The notes: generated by a model not told the origin, from the sequence alone. Shown: positions 1-11,955, counted from the first letter of the stretch. The stretch is 29,342 bases of DNA from Didymodactylos carnosus (GCA_905250885.1 CAJNOQ010001689.1:1-29342); one strand, 5' to 3'. Numbers and translations: made by a program.

Positions 1-315
1 TATACTCACAAGTACAATCTATCTATGTAGTTGTCTTACTTCTTCGTTAGATTGTTTGGTTGACTCTGCACCATAGACCTTGGTCTGCTCGCTAAGTCAA
101 GTTTGTTGTACCCTTTTCTTAATAAACAACGTTATGATTAAAAAAATGAACTTGATCTGAGAGGGGGCCAATTTTGCCTCTTATCGACCCCCGTCCTTTT
201 GACTAGTATTACCAGATCCTTCAGCTTACTAGAACGAAGAAAATCTTAAAAATCTCAAGAATATATGATGATCTGTCGACAAACAAAAAAAAGTGCTTCC
301 TTTCGTGATTTTTCA
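1..315. other. Intergenic, nothing recognised
   Basis: No open frame with coding character, no RNA gene and no clear repeat was seen here. The stretch is AT-rich with one more GC-rich patch around 160-200. It ends where the long inverted repeat at 316 begins. Confidence 0.5.
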
Positions 316-643
316 TCGAATTTTTGGGACAGTTTTGTTTTGTCTTATGCAAAAGAATTTTAATCAATAATTATCCATTCAAAATAAAATCGAGCTTGTA
401 ATGTTCTAAATGCACTTGAACTACGCTTACACTACATTAGTGATTCGAACAAAAAAGAAAGAGGCAAACCTTTTATTTGAGATCTTTTCAAAATAGAGTA
501 GACTGTTACCGCTAATGTAGTGTAAGCGTAGTTCAAGTGCATCTAGAACATTACAAGCTCGATTTTATTTTGAATGGATAATTACTGATTAGAATTCTTT
601 TGCAATGTATTTAAGGCAAAATAAAACTGCCTCAATAATTCGA
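316..643. mobile_element. Fold-back element FB1 (near-palindrome, MITE-like)
   Basis: The left arm, about 316-440, reads as the near-exact reverse complement of the right arm, about 512-643, around a spacer of about 70 bp. The innermost 95 bp or so of each arm (for example GCACTTGAACTACGCTTACA at about 411 and its complement at about 520) differ at only a few positions. The outer parts (around 325-355 and 605-635) match with a short indel. No reading frame is present, so this fits a non-autonomous fold-back or MITE-type DNA element. No target-site duplication was confidently identified, so the exact ends are approximate. Confidence 0.8.
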
Positions 644-1887
644 CAACGGTATCCCTTGGCCGTTAGATCATAAGAATTATATCTCTCTAAAGAAAGAATA
701 TTCTCCTTTTAAAAGTGACGGATATTTTTTCACCACTACGATTAATACGCATTTTTAGTAAACATACATAAGAAGACCTCAGCAAGAACAAGTAAAAAAT
801 GTTCATATTTAGTAATAGAACTAAATATAATTAAGACAAAATGATTACAATATATTGATTAGCTACAGACATTCTTATCTAAATATGTATAATGTATTTC
901 TACATAACAGAATACAATAGTGTAGTGATGTTTCGATAGAAGAAGCTGTTTTAGATAACGAAAATGTCTTGACAGAAAAAAATAAAATACTGTCTATTCA
1001 TCAAATGTTAGAGATGTACATCAAGATAATAAGATTATTCTTCTTTATTAATGACATCGTCGAAGTTAAAAAAATGTGTACGACCTCAATCACAGTATGA
1101 GAAATATTATCATTTTTGTTAAACGGTGAATCAATATCCGTAAGTCAGTCTTATTGCTCAATTAACATGAGAAGAGAGGAATGAATAAGAAAAAAATGCA
1201 AGAATAATTTTTTTTTCCTAATCTTCATTATAAAAAACGTACAATAGTCCCTTTGATTCTCATATTCCAGATGATAATAGAAAAAATGATGTCTTTAAAT
1301 GTCAAATGAGTATCATCACATCCAAGTAAATTCTACTATTAAAGAAATAGTTAAATGATCTATCTACTGTGATTGTTTATCAAAAATAAATAAATGAATA
1401 TAATAAACTACGAATAAAAATACATGCTGACTTATTTACGTTCATTCCATAAAAATATCTAAACAAGAAAAACAATGACTGTTTAACAACACTTTTTGAT
1501 AGAATATTTATGTATATCGCAAAAATCAGATGATTGACGCCATGTCTCTTCAAATACATTTTACATGAGAATATAAAGCGGAGGGAGAGTACCCACAAAA
1601 AAAAAATACTATAATAAATCAAAAAGAAAATCAACCTATCAAATAGAAAATCAACCAAGAGTTATTTGACAAATAATGCCACAAATCACCGATTCTGTTC
1701 ATGATTTTAGGTTAGTCTTAAGTTTCGTTTGTTAATTGTATTCTTTTTGTTTTTCATAGCTCAGTGGACTTTGATAAACGTGATAATGTAACGTTTGTGC
1801 ATCTTCATTCCATATGATAAAATATCTAGGGAATGTGACCATTATTACGCAAAGAAAAAAGAATTACAGTTAAAAAATATGAATAGT
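644..1887. other. Intergenic, downstream of CYB5R
   Basis: AT-rich DNA downstream of the minus-strand reductase gene, with many A and T runs (for example around 1208-1216 and 1596-1606). A 92-codon minus-strand frame at 1380-1658 is mostly F, I, L and Y, as expected by chance from A-rich DNA, and is not called. No repeat, tRNA or conserved protein was seen. Confidence 0.5.
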
Positions 1888-3488
1888 TTAAAATGTAAAG
1901 CGCATCGATTCTGTATAATTAAGTTTTTCTAAATTTGTGAGTTGTGCTTTAATCATAGGAGGTGGTCCACAACAACAAATCAATGTTTCTTCACTTGATG
2001 GTGGCATATGTTCTCGAATCATTTGTTCCGAAACAAAGCCTGTACTATATTTCCAATCTGATGTTGGTGGACGATCTACTGTATACCATAGTCTAAAACG
2101 ATCAGAATTTGTACTTGTCAATAATTCGAGTTCTTCTCGTAATAGAATATCTTGCTCTGTCTGATTTGCAAATAAGAGCCAAATTTTTAAATCGACTTTT
2201 CCACCTTGTTCAATATTTTCTTCTTCTTTTAATATATGACATAGAATTTGATACATTGGCGTAATACCTGTACCACCTGCTATCATACCTAATTGTCGAA
2301 TTTTTTTCGATTTATATGGTTCAGGTTTGCGTGTTCGTATATCAAATATACCATTATTTTTATATATTAAATTCCCCGAAGGACCATTTACTTCGATTGA
2401 ATCATTAATGTGTAATTTATCCAAATATTGAGTCATTTTACCTAGACACAGGGATAAAGAAATCAGTTTCTGTCAAAACAACGTCGAGTATAAGCTAGGT
2501 ATGCATCAGTTTCAGTAAAAAAGCAGTTAACTGTAACTGCTAAACTGTAAAACTGGTACATTTGATAATTGAAACTGATCATAGTTGTCAGAAAATATTT
2601 ATACAAGAGATAGAATATCAAAAAAGAAAATCCATGTATTTTTGCTCAGGATATTGTGTCATTTGTTCCTTAATGGTTTTTCTGATAAGCTCTAGTTTTC
2701 ATCCAGTCACATTACGACTTCTTGAAAAAATAGTCCCATCGAGCTCAACTTTCTACCACAAATAACGCAGAGCCCATCTCATGTTCCAATTTTTTTTCTT
2801 CGAAAAATGCTAAAAATCCTATGTAAAAAGTATAAAAGTCGGTCTTTGATTTTAAAAGCCTTCTCAGGCCAAAAGTTCAACTTGAAAACGCTTAAAAGGG
2901 ATTTAGAACCTGATAGAGCATGTGTGGTAAAGAGTTGAACTCGATAGAATTATTTTTTTAAGGAGTCGTATGTGACTGGATGAAAACTAGAGTTTATCAG
3001 GAACAAATGACACAATATCCTGACTAAAAATACATGGATTTTCTTTTTCGATATTCTATGATGAAGTTAAAATAAAAAGAATTTCTGTTAGTTAAATTAC
3101 CTTGTGGATAGACTTTGATAACTAAATCAAAATGGCCCTGTTGATCATCTGATGTTGTGGGCGTATACGGTCTTTTAACGAGATCACCATTGATATGTGT
3201 TGTTAAATAAATATGTTGTCCGACGGGTAGACCCAAAACATGACTGGATGATGGTAGTTGAAAACGAAATAGTCGCGTATCATGAGATATACTCTCTTTA
3301 TAAGCTAATACAAAATTATATTTGATATCGGGACTTTTCAATGTAATTAATTTACTGTGCCCATTGTCAGTAGCTTGTTGTCGCTTTTTTTTTGACATAA
3401 AATAGGCGATACCAGCTACGATAGCTAACAGAGTGAAACCGCCCACAAGAGCTAGATTTTCGAAATTTGTTTCCCCTGTTTTAGCCAT
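1888..3488 (-). CDS. CYB5R: NADH-cytochrome b5 reductase, two exons
   Basis: The enzyme moves electrons from NADH through FAD to membrane cytochrome b5 for fatty-acid desaturation and sterol synthesis. Exon 1 is 3101-3488 and exon 2 is 1888-2441. The donor (CAAG|GTAATT) and acceptor (GTCTAG|GTAAAATG) join in phase 1 to give 313 aa; human CYB5R3 has about 301. Seen in the protein: an uncleaved N-terminal membrane anchor at residues 12-31 followed by KKKR; the FAD-binding RPYTP at 106-110; GKMTQYL at 130-136; the NADH-binding GGTGITP at 185-191; [11 protein letters not shown] at 220-230; CGPPPM at 287-292 with the conserved NADH-site cysteine; and the aromatic C-terminus ending RFTF. The anchor predicts ER or outer mitochondrial membrane. 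The loop between VIKVY and GKMTQYL is about 9 residues shorter than in vertebrates. The intron (2442-3100) holds an inverted-repeat element. The assignment to CYB5R3 rather than CYB5R1 or 2 is not resolved. Confidence 0.95.
2610..3059. mobile_element. Fold-back element FB2 inside the CYB5R intron
   Basis: Terminal inverted repeats of about 130-150 bp flank an interior of about 150 bp. The left arm, about 2610-2765, matches the reverse complement of about 2917-3059; both begin ATAGAATATC and share GTTTTCATCCAGTCACAT. The left arm carries an extra 12-13 bp near 2670. There is no coding capacity. The element takes up most of the single CYB5R intron (2442-3100). It is probably a non-autonomous DNA transposon that inserted without disturbing splicing; the frame and splice borders of the host gene remain intact. 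Confidence 0.85.
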
Positions 3489-3803
3489 TAATCTTCAATT
3501 AGAATAAAAAAGATAAAAATTACAATATTACTCTGAACTAAACAGAAATAAATTTTATTGATAGAAAGTCAAGTGTTTTCACAAGAAAAACAAGATTATA
3601 TTAAAGTCATCGAGAAAACAGAAAAAATATCACTACTGGGGGATAGACATCGAGAGCAACAATGTCAGATACTGTAACTTTGCCGAGATTCAAAAGAAAC
3701 GGAACTAAAAAATATTTTAAATTGAAATAATATGATCACACATAAAAATTTTACAGAACTTTGCCAGTCAACAGATCTTGAGCTAAGATTTCTCACAGAC
3801 ATC

Positions 3804-3826
3804 GAGAGAGAGAGAGAGAGAGAGAG
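3804..3826. repeat. (GA)n microsatellite
   Basis: About eleven uninterrupted GA units. The 12-mer AGACATCGAGAG that leads into it also occurs at about 3645, so this locus may include a short local duplication. Confidence 0.9.
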
Positions 3827-3857
3827 GAAACGCTACAAGAAGATGTGGAAAAGATAG

Positions 3858-4124
3858 AAGCAACAACAACAGACTATAGCAACCGTGGCCTCAAAAAAAG
3901 AAGAATTTAAAATTAGTCCATCAACCTTAGAAGAAATAAAATCACCCAGAATACAAATAGATACGCTATTGAAAAGTAAAATAACAGATCTCAAATTATT
4001 AGATATTCAAGTTAATAAATCTAAAACATTGTCATTGTTTTCAATTGATGTCAGAAGTTTAAACAAAGTGTTGATTGAATTCCCAACCAATAATTTTCAA
4101 AAATTTTATTCCAAAATTGATTAA
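3858..4124 (+). pseudogene. Unassigned open frame without ATG start, possible exon or gene fragment
   Basis: An 88-codon open frame that starts after an in-frame TAG and has no ATG near its start. It opens with a Q-run encoded by CAA repeats (KQQQQTIATVASKKEEF) and continues as a hydrophilic, K/E/S-rich sequence ending FQKFYSKID and TAA. Unlike chance frames in this AT-rich DNA, it is not dominated by F, I, Y and N. The AG at 3856-3857 directly before it could serve as an acceptor. I do not recognise the family. It may be a terminal exon, a decayed gene copy or chance. Confidence 0.2.
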
Positions 4125-6180
4125 AAAAACATCAGATAAGTTTCAGAACCATTGAAACGAGAATGTACAACATCCTTCGTCTAGAAAAATCTGCACACAA
4201 TAATCTATTAAAACAGCGGTTATATTTTTCAATATGAAACCCCCACTTGTTTTATTAGCTCATATACAAGTTACACAATCTTCGATTGCCTGATTACTGC
4301 AATTCAATGGGACGATACCATTTTTAAAAAATCGAACAGCACTTGTGGGTGTGAAACTATACTGATAAAGCCGTTTAAACTCTGGTGTGAATACCCAAAG
4401 CTTCTCCCTTGTCTCTCTCTCTACTCTGCATGATCTGTACGTACCTTGTCTGAAATAGTACAACACATTCTATGGTTATGTTTGTCTTTGGTGTTCATCG
4501 AATATTATAACCAGATTAACTATTCCGTTACTGGAAGTAGTACATGTTTTTCAACATTGGTGCAAACTTCGGAAATGAAGCATCAAGCGGTCCGAAACGG
4601 AAATGATACATTTCTCGCCTTATAAAAGCATATTAAAATATTAAATACTGTAAATTACAAGTGGGTATTGACAGAACTTATCAAGTACTCATTAAGTACT
4701 CAAGTACTTGGATCAAATATGTTTGACCAGGTAAATTTGTTAGATCTCACCTCATATCAAATGCAAATACAACATCAAAAATACAGAACATTATTCTTCA
4801 GTATAGGTATGACTCACAACAGAAAAAGAACGTTTTTGTTTCTTTGGTGATCGAAAGATCCAATCTACGATGCATAAATGAGCCTTTCAGTTACAGAAAT
4901 AAAATAGAAAATACAAAGAGCTAAGTCCATGTGGACAAATGAACTGGAATAATAATCTATCATGTCGACTAGGGATTTCTCGGTCTTATTAAATTAAGAA
5001 AGTGGCGACACCATTTTAAACGTATTGCAACATAGATCAGAATTCATTTCAAAAAAGAAACATGCCGAAATGGCTGAACCATCAGCTTGGATTTATTTCG
5101 TTGAATTACTGCTGTTGTATCATTTTGCTGGAAAGGAGGTTGGCTGTACTTAAAGAAACTATGGTAGAGAACGATCAAATCCTAATGCTTTGACATACTT
5201 CTGGAAAGTGTGGAGCAGAATGAGTAAATAAATGGGCACAGAAGAAAGTCTAATAGAAAAAAACAAGAGTATGACGAGAAAAGTTTTGACTTTTAACATG
5301 AAATCATATTATGTTTTTGTGAACTAGTAAAATGGTCTGTTACTGTTTTCTGCTCGTAGTAATTGTAACATGAGTAGATTGAGTACTAACCACATACTAG
5401 TTATCGCTGTTAGGAAATTTTCTAGTGGTTCTTTTCACTAATTTCTTTATTCACTTTCGATTGACTCTTAACAGAGACGACAAAGTTTACCGAATTTAAG
5501 GACAATTCCATTTTACGAACGTATGAAGGAATGTTATTGTTAAATTTGAGTTGAATCAAATAAGTTTTTATATAGAGTCAGGTGTTTTTTCAAAAGGAGA
5601 TCCATTCTGACTCTCAAAACTGTTTATTTATGGAATTTGAATTTTGCATAATTTTCGTCATTACTGAAGTATGTCACAATTTTATTTTTTTCATAATTTG
5701 TGGAAGAGATAAAAAAAAATTTCAAATGATAGATTGAGATAAACATGAGGGTTCTTTTTTAATGAGATGTGTCAGAACTATGGCGAGTACTTATCTAAAA
5801 ATATATAAATATTTTGTAGGAAGTTCATGTAACATCTTTCTTACAGCGCACAACTCTTGTAATCAAGTTTTGTTATTAGTAATTTCGTTAATAGTAGACG
5901 TAACCAGTCAGATTTCTACATTTTTGATCTATTCAAACCGAACTCAAAAGAATTTTGGAAAACTCAATTTGTTCAAGATTTAGATATGCTCTTCTTTTTC
6001 AACATTTTCAATATGATTGGACATGGATATTCTGATAAATATACTGTGACGAAAAACAACAACATTTTCCACTATTGAGAACGAAGCAAAAATAAAATCA
6101 AGAGCGAACACATTAATGATTGAGATGCATTGTAAACATTTTTAGCATCTAGATTAATTTCCTAAAAAACTTTTCCTTTG

Positions 6181-6191
6181 TTTATTTTTAG
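6181..6191 (+). promoter_or_regulatory. Splice-acceptor-like site before the RpS19 start codon
   Basis: TTTATTTTTAG, preceded by more pyrimidine (CTTTTCCTTTG), lies 48 nt upstream of the RpS19 ATG. It looks like a genuine 3' splice site. It implies either a 5'-UTR intron, common in ribosomal protein genes, or a spliced-leader trans-splice acceptor. The sequence alone cannot separate these. Confidence 0.45.
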
Positions 6192-6239
6192 ATTTAATCT
6201 TTAATATTCAACAAGAAAATTTTAATCAGATAATAAAAA

Positions 6240-6698
6240 ATGGATCCAGTTGACCGTGGCTCAGTTAAAGATGTCGACCAACAACAATTTACCGTTGCAT
6301 TTGCTGAATTTTTAAAGAAATCTGGTAAATTAGATGTACCAAGTGGAAATTGGGTGGACATCGTTAAATTGGGTATACACAAAGAAATGGCACCAATGGA
6401 TCCAGATTGGTTTTATACAAGATGTGCATCCATTGCTCGCCATTTATATTTAAGACGCGCAGGTGTTGGTGGATTAACACGAGTGTATGGCGGTTTGAAA
6501 CGAAACGGATGTCGTCCATCACATTTTCAAAAAGGCTCAAGATCTGTGGCTCGAAAATGTTTACAATCATTAGAAAAAGCCAAAATTGTTGAAAAACATG
6601 CGACAAGTGGACGAGTTCTATCACAATTGGGTCGAAGAAATATGGATACAATTGCTAAACAAGTAGCAGAAAAATTAGCAAGACATGAACGAAGTTAA
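6240..6698 (+). CDS. RpS19: 40S ribosomal protein S19 (eS19)
   Basis: A structural protein of the small ribosomal subunit head, needed for 18S rRNA maturation. The 152-residue product aligns along its whole length with eukaryotic eS19 (human 145 aa). It shows the N-terminal VKDVDQQQF (9-17), [11 protein letters not shown] (24-34), [15 protein letters not shown] (38-52), the highly conserved [15 protein letters not shown] (58-72), [16 protein letters not shown] (75-90), PSHF (93-96) and [11 protein letters not shown] (102-112). The start was chosen at ATG 6240 because it follows an A-rich leader and gives the expected N-terminus. The coding region is a single exon, with the only likely intron upstream of the ATG. 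The C-terminal tail after residue 145 is slightly longer than in vertebrates. The frame is intact. Confidence 0.97.
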   Translation: MDPVDRGSVKDVDQQQFTVAFAEFLKKSGKLDVPSGNWVDIVKLGIHKEMAPMDPDWFYTRCASIARHLYLRRAGVGGLTRVYGGLKRNGCRPSHFQKGSRSVARKCLQSLEKAKIVEKHATSGRVLSQLGRRNMDTIAKQVAEKLARHERS

Positions 6699-6823
6699 GT
6701 GGAAAAAACAAAGAAGAAGATTTATGTCGTTTTGTTTTTCTTGTTAAAATTAAAGTAGTTCATGTTTTGAGCAAAAAAATTTCTGTAACATCGATTTGTG
6801 TAATTTATTGAAAATACCATTAA

Positions 6824-6829
6824 AATAAA
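6824..6829 (+). terminator. Polyadenylation signal AATAAA of RpS19
   Basis: The first AATAAA on the plus strand after the RpS19 stop codon, about 126 nt downstream and followed by an A run. Position and motif fit the poly(A) signal, but in DNA this AT-rich the hexamer can also arise by chance. Confidence 0.45.
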
Positions 6830-7969
6830 AAAACACGTACTTCAATCCAATACAGTCTCGATACTTTTAATATGTCACTTATGGGACTATTGAACACAAA
6901 ACAGAAGGTTTAAAATAGAATACTGGGCAATGAACTTGAACATAATTTATTTTTTCTAATATAATGACGTATAGTTTTACTAACTAATTTTTATTTTTTG
7001 TTGAAGTTTTTAGATCGCGATTTTTTATCTGAAAATGCATCAAAGTTTAACTTAGCAATTTTTAACTGAAATTTCGTTATTTTTAAGCGTGTTTGTCATC
7101 GATCAGTTATCAGAGGTGAAAACATTGCTATTGATGTTAAGAAACAAATCTGAAATCAATTTAGCTTATCATAATTAATGCAGTTATTAATAATAGCAGA
7201 TAATATTACGAATAATGACGATATTTGTATTAACAGGAATATAATCAATTCCCATGTAAGGTTCATATACGATTAAATCGGTCGATTTTGACAAAAAAAA
7301 ATTTAAAAAAGCATTGTAGTTTGGATGGATGTTATTACGCATGGTGAAGTAATAGAAAACATACTGATCATGGTTCTCCATCTAAAGCGGCTATTTTTGA
7401 TAAACTACATAGTTATATGCACGAAACAAGACATTGCACAAGTTTATGTATTATCGAATAGTTATAATTCATATTTGTAAATAGAATTGAAAATAAGCGA
7501 AAAAGAGAACATCGCAACATACAACAATATTAGTTGTACTCTGACTAATGCTCGACATGAACTATCATTAACACGACATTGTGAAATTTAGTTACGGGTT
7601 GCCTTAAGTAAATTTTTTAGTTAGGTTTTAAACTTTTCTAGAAATAAAGATTTCTTAAATTCGTTTCTACTCAATTTCGAGTCTTTTGAACTTCAAAGCC
7701 AGGGAAAAAATATCTATAAATCAAAAAGTCTGTCAATTTATGAGAACAAGTGTTTTCTTTAATTTAAAACTATCCAGACATTTTGCATTCCTTCAGTACT
7801 AAGTTTTGGTATAATTTTAGAATGCTTCACTTGATCTGCTGTTTTAACCATGATTGGGAGAAATTTCGAGATACAAGGCTGGAAATTTTTTAAAAATTAC
7901 ATTTGATATAACTGATGTTTCTGTCAAAATTAGTTTTAAATAAACAGTTTTTTTCTGCTATAACGAGAC

Positions 7970-8462
7970 CTTTAAGAGTAAATTTGCCTTTTTTTACACC
8001 TTGCTGGCAAATGTGGAGCGAAAGTCCGGTGGAGTTCAAATTCTTACCAGAGATAGAACATTGAAAGAGGAAACTGATGTATTTTTTCATTCGCAAAAAC
8101 TCTATTCCAATAGTACTCAAAATGTTTACCACAAATACCTGAAATGATATCTCAAAATGCAAATTTATCTTTTTTATTTCTCATTTTTTCTTTCCAAGTG
8201 ATAATATTGCAACATCGAAAACTGAGATTTTACATAGGATTTTACCATTTTTTTATACTTCGAGATGAAAAAATTAAAAACGATGAAGACAAATTTGTAT
8301 TTGCAGATGAAAACCCATAAAAAAACATGTCAGAAAATTCTGGATAAAAATATATCAGTTTTTCTCTTTTAATGTTCTATCTCTGGTAAGAATTTGAACT
8401 CAATCGAACTTTCACCCCACATTTGCCAGCAATGTACAAAAAGAGGAGAATATTCTTAACTT
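7970..8462. mobile_element. Fold-back element FB3 (MITE-like, about 490 bp)
   Basis: Left arm about 7970-8089 and right arm about 8342-8462 are reverse complements. The best core is TTCTTACCAGAGATAGAACA on the left (about 8040) with its exact complement near 8376, and GCTGGCAAATGTGG (about 8003) with its complement near 8419. Arms are about 100-120 bp with a few mismatches, and similarity fades at the outer ends. No coding capacity. Interpreted as a non-autonomous inverted-repeat transposon in intergenic DNA. Confidence 0.8.
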
Positions 8463-11400
8463 GCTGACACGTCACAACATTTTTGTTAAAAAGGTACTAT
8501 ACGCTCTCATAATTTGATGTCAGTTATTCAGTAGAAATTTTATCCTGTAAGGACTATGCTGTCGAACTTTTGAATTACTTCACTTCTGCTTTAATACAGT
8601 ATGAAAGTACGTTATTCAGATGTGTAAGTTAATATAATATCTTTCTCGATATTTTAATTTAATAAACAAGGTGGTAGCGGTGATGTTAATTGTGTTTTAG
8701 ATATCTCTTTTAACCCTTTATATTATATTTTTATCTATTACTCTTCTTACCATCACTTGTATTCGGTGTCAAATCAAATGCATTTCATTCACAGATAAAG
8801 TGAACAGTGTAAATAAAATTAGCGTGAACAAATAATGATTCACTGATATAATGAAACAACTTGACATTATCATATGGCAATACACTTGAAGTAACTGTAA
8901 GTAGAATTTTGAACCCATTAATTTTGGACAGAAATATATTGTAAAAACTTTCCATCCCTTGGAGCGAAGAGAGGGATTTCATGTTTGAAAGCGAGAATTC
9001 CTATAGCAAAAGTTGTTGTCCGCCAGGTAGCAGAAGACATAGTCTTAAAACTGACTCTAAATAGTACAGTTTACATTATGTATAACTTAGAAGCTATTAG
9101 GTTCAAAGCAACCCTGATGAAAGAATCAGATAAGTCGATCGCATTCATTTTCTCTTTTATCAGAATGTATCAGCTGAGGAGCATCGGCCTTCAAAAGTTG
9201 TGAACACTTCACTTAGATGTTTAAATCGACTGCGATAAAAAAGATGCACTCTCAAAAGGTTTCAACATTCAATTATAAGACTGTTTTTTAACTATAAATA
9301 TTCATAATAGATGTTTTTTTACACTGATAAGCGACGGAGCTGGTAGACTTCAGTCTCCTCTGATTTTGGTTCCAAGAGGCATATGATAATCGACGAACAC
9401 ATTGGAAATTTTTGTTTGAGTCTTCATTGATTCTGAGACGCTTCGCCATCTATGCTTGCACTATTCTGCTATTATTCATTATTTACACAGGTATAGCAAA
9501 AAAAGTTTATGTCTACTCTGGCATTCAGTTTCAGATTTTTCGGTTAGAACGTTAGATCAATAGACAATTTCATAGTTTTTATTCTAGAATTCGCTCGTAA
9601 TAAATTCCAAATGTTAAAAATATTTTCAAAGGCTTTTGATGATATTTATTTATAAAAATTCGTCTTCTAGAACCATTTTCTTGAGTGAGTCAATCACTGA
9701 GTCAGTGCATATTCGTTGATGAGATAATTAATGGCCAATATTATCACACTTACTAATAGAGTGTAATGACTTGGAATATGAGATCATCTGTACCTTTTTA
9801 TTTCAGTCGTTTTTAATATATTCTATATAAAAATGAAAATACTCTCTGACTATATTTGAAATTGACATGAATCGTATTTATTTGTATAATTAATCACTCA
9901 CTATAATCAAGAATATTTTTTATACGTAAGATATCTGATTTTTAAAATGAATAATAATAGAATACACCGGTTTATTCTCGCAAAAGAACAAGGTGAAAAT
10001 AAAAGGCATATATCAACTTATTTCAGGTAATTTAATTAAAATAGATAATTTAATTATTGACATGATAAATAATATTTTATATAATTATAGATTATTACCA
10101 TTTTTAGCAAGTCACATTATATAAACATATATATTAGTAATTTTGATATTTCACATCGTATAAAAGAAATGAGTAAAAATATATTAAAATTATATAGTAA
10201 TTAATTGATAAAAATTAATTTTAATACTGTTGATGAACGTAAGATTGATCAAAGTTGTAGATATAAAAATTTTATTGATATATTATTATGAAATTTATGT
10301 TAATATAAATTGATTTACATTCACAGTTGAAAAAATAAATATTATTTACATTTATTACCTATGCTCTCTGCGTTCTTATTCTTTATTTATTATTATTCAC
10401 TTCTAAAATTGTAACTACTTCTATTTCTGATTTATTTTTCACATCTTAACGTGTAAAACGTACTCTATTATTATTGTTCTTCAATTTACTGCTATAGAAC
10501 AAGGAGAAGAAAAAAAAAAAAAGATAAAATGCAATGGTCTACTCTCTGTTTCTTATGAATTTAAGAGTAAACAGTCAACTGCAGAAAGAACGACGATAAT
10601 AGATCAAAAATATAGTTTATTTATCTCTCTAAGTTGTTGTTATTATCTTATTCTTGTATCAGTAAAAAGGTCAAGTAATAAATCCTTCATTCATCCAGCT
10701 GATAAATGTAAAAGATTTTTTAATACTTTTATTTAATACAAAGAAAAAAGTTGTCATGGAAAATTCTATATAGAAAAAAAAACAAAAAAATCGCTATGAC
10801 TAAAACTTACAGAATTTTAACTCTTATCCTCTTCTCTTTTTTTTTTCTCGCTTATTGATGATGTTCATCAGTGCATGTCACATTATAGCTGTATTTCGAT
10901 CATAATCTGTTCAATTTATTTGAATTTGAATAAGAGTGTCGATCAATATTACCATCTCATCTTAAATGTGTGACTAGTTTTTACAATAGTATTGAGATAC
11001 CAGAATTAGAAAATGTATGTTTTAAAAAAAAACAATAATATTCTTTGTTGTCATACGAAAAAACAACAACAAGCAAAACATCTTAAATGTATTACGTGTT
11101 TTTTCAAAATATTCTCTTTTAATTAATAGTCAAATAGAGTGGTTCTAATATAAAATTTGTTATAATAATACCATACTGCTAACATTGTAAATGTAAACAA
11201 ATGTTAGTAGTTTCTCTGATTAATTATTGTTTATCATAAACATGACAAGCAAAAGAAGAAAATAACAAAAATAAAAGATCGTCTATCTTTTGCTCATTTA
11301 TCGTTTAATTATTCCTAGTTGTACATACAATTATTGAAAAGAAAAGAAAATCTAAAAGGGTTAAATAGAGAAACAATTGCAGATAGATGTTGTTTTGTTA

Positions 11401-11955
11401 AAAAAATACAAAAAGAAAAAAAAAGAACCGAAGAAAAATAAAAGTAAATGAAGTTTACTTTCACATGTATCAAAGAATTACGTGATGAAAATTGTTGATG
11501 TTAACAAAAAACGAAAAACATATCAAAGATCATCTATAATCTGATTTTATAATCAATGTGCGTCGATCATTATCATTAACATTTTGTTATTGATGAACCA
11601 AAGAAAACATTCTAGACAGTTGTTTTTACTGTTTTGTTTTATTTTAATAAAAAGAAATCAATATAAATACTCGTAGGATTTTCTTGTGTGTAAAAAACAA
11701 AAGTGTTAGTACGTCAAAATAAAATGGATGATTCTAACGTGTTAGAAACACTATCAAAAAGAACTTTTGCTCTAAGAAACAAGCTGGTTTTAACCGTTTT
11801 AAATGTAAAAGTAACTAAGAGATGGATCATGCAAAATATAAAGTAAGATGCGATAATTAATGTTATACTTTCTCTACTGATAATGCTATTAGTCATAGAA
11901 TTGATCTTTCTTATGTATAATATTTTGTTTTTATTTTATTTTCATATTTTTATTT

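Larger units (their letters stand above)
3489..6239. other. Intergenic between divergent CYB5R and RpS19
   Basis: This 2.75-kb gap separates the start of the minus-strand reductase from the plus-strand ribosomal gene, so it should hold both promoters. Apart from the GA microsatellite, the unassigned frame at 3858-4124 and a small cluster of AAGTACT motifs at 4681-4711, nothing was recognised. Several T-rich tracts (5690-5720, 5750-5760) are present. Confidence 0.45.

Noticed and set aside
1380..1658. 92-codon minus-strand open frame
   Set aside because: Composition is almost wholly F, I, L, Y, S from A-rich DNA; no motif, no homologue recognised, no gene context.
4260..4466. 68-codon minus-strand frame starting MLYYFRQGTYRSCR
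   Set aside because: Mixed composition but no recognisable domain, splice context or promoter; too short to support.
6364..6651. 95-codon antisense frame across RpS19
   Set aside because: Shadow of the conserved ribosomal protein gene on the opposite strand.
8985..9203. 72-codon frame with fairly balanced residues
   Set aside because: Begins at TTG rather than ATG, no family match and no splice sites that extend it.
11662..11669. TATAAATA as a Piezo TATA box
   Set aside because: The motif lies about 320 bp before the coding start, but such octamers are frequent by chance in this AT-rich DNA and many animal genes lack a TATA box.
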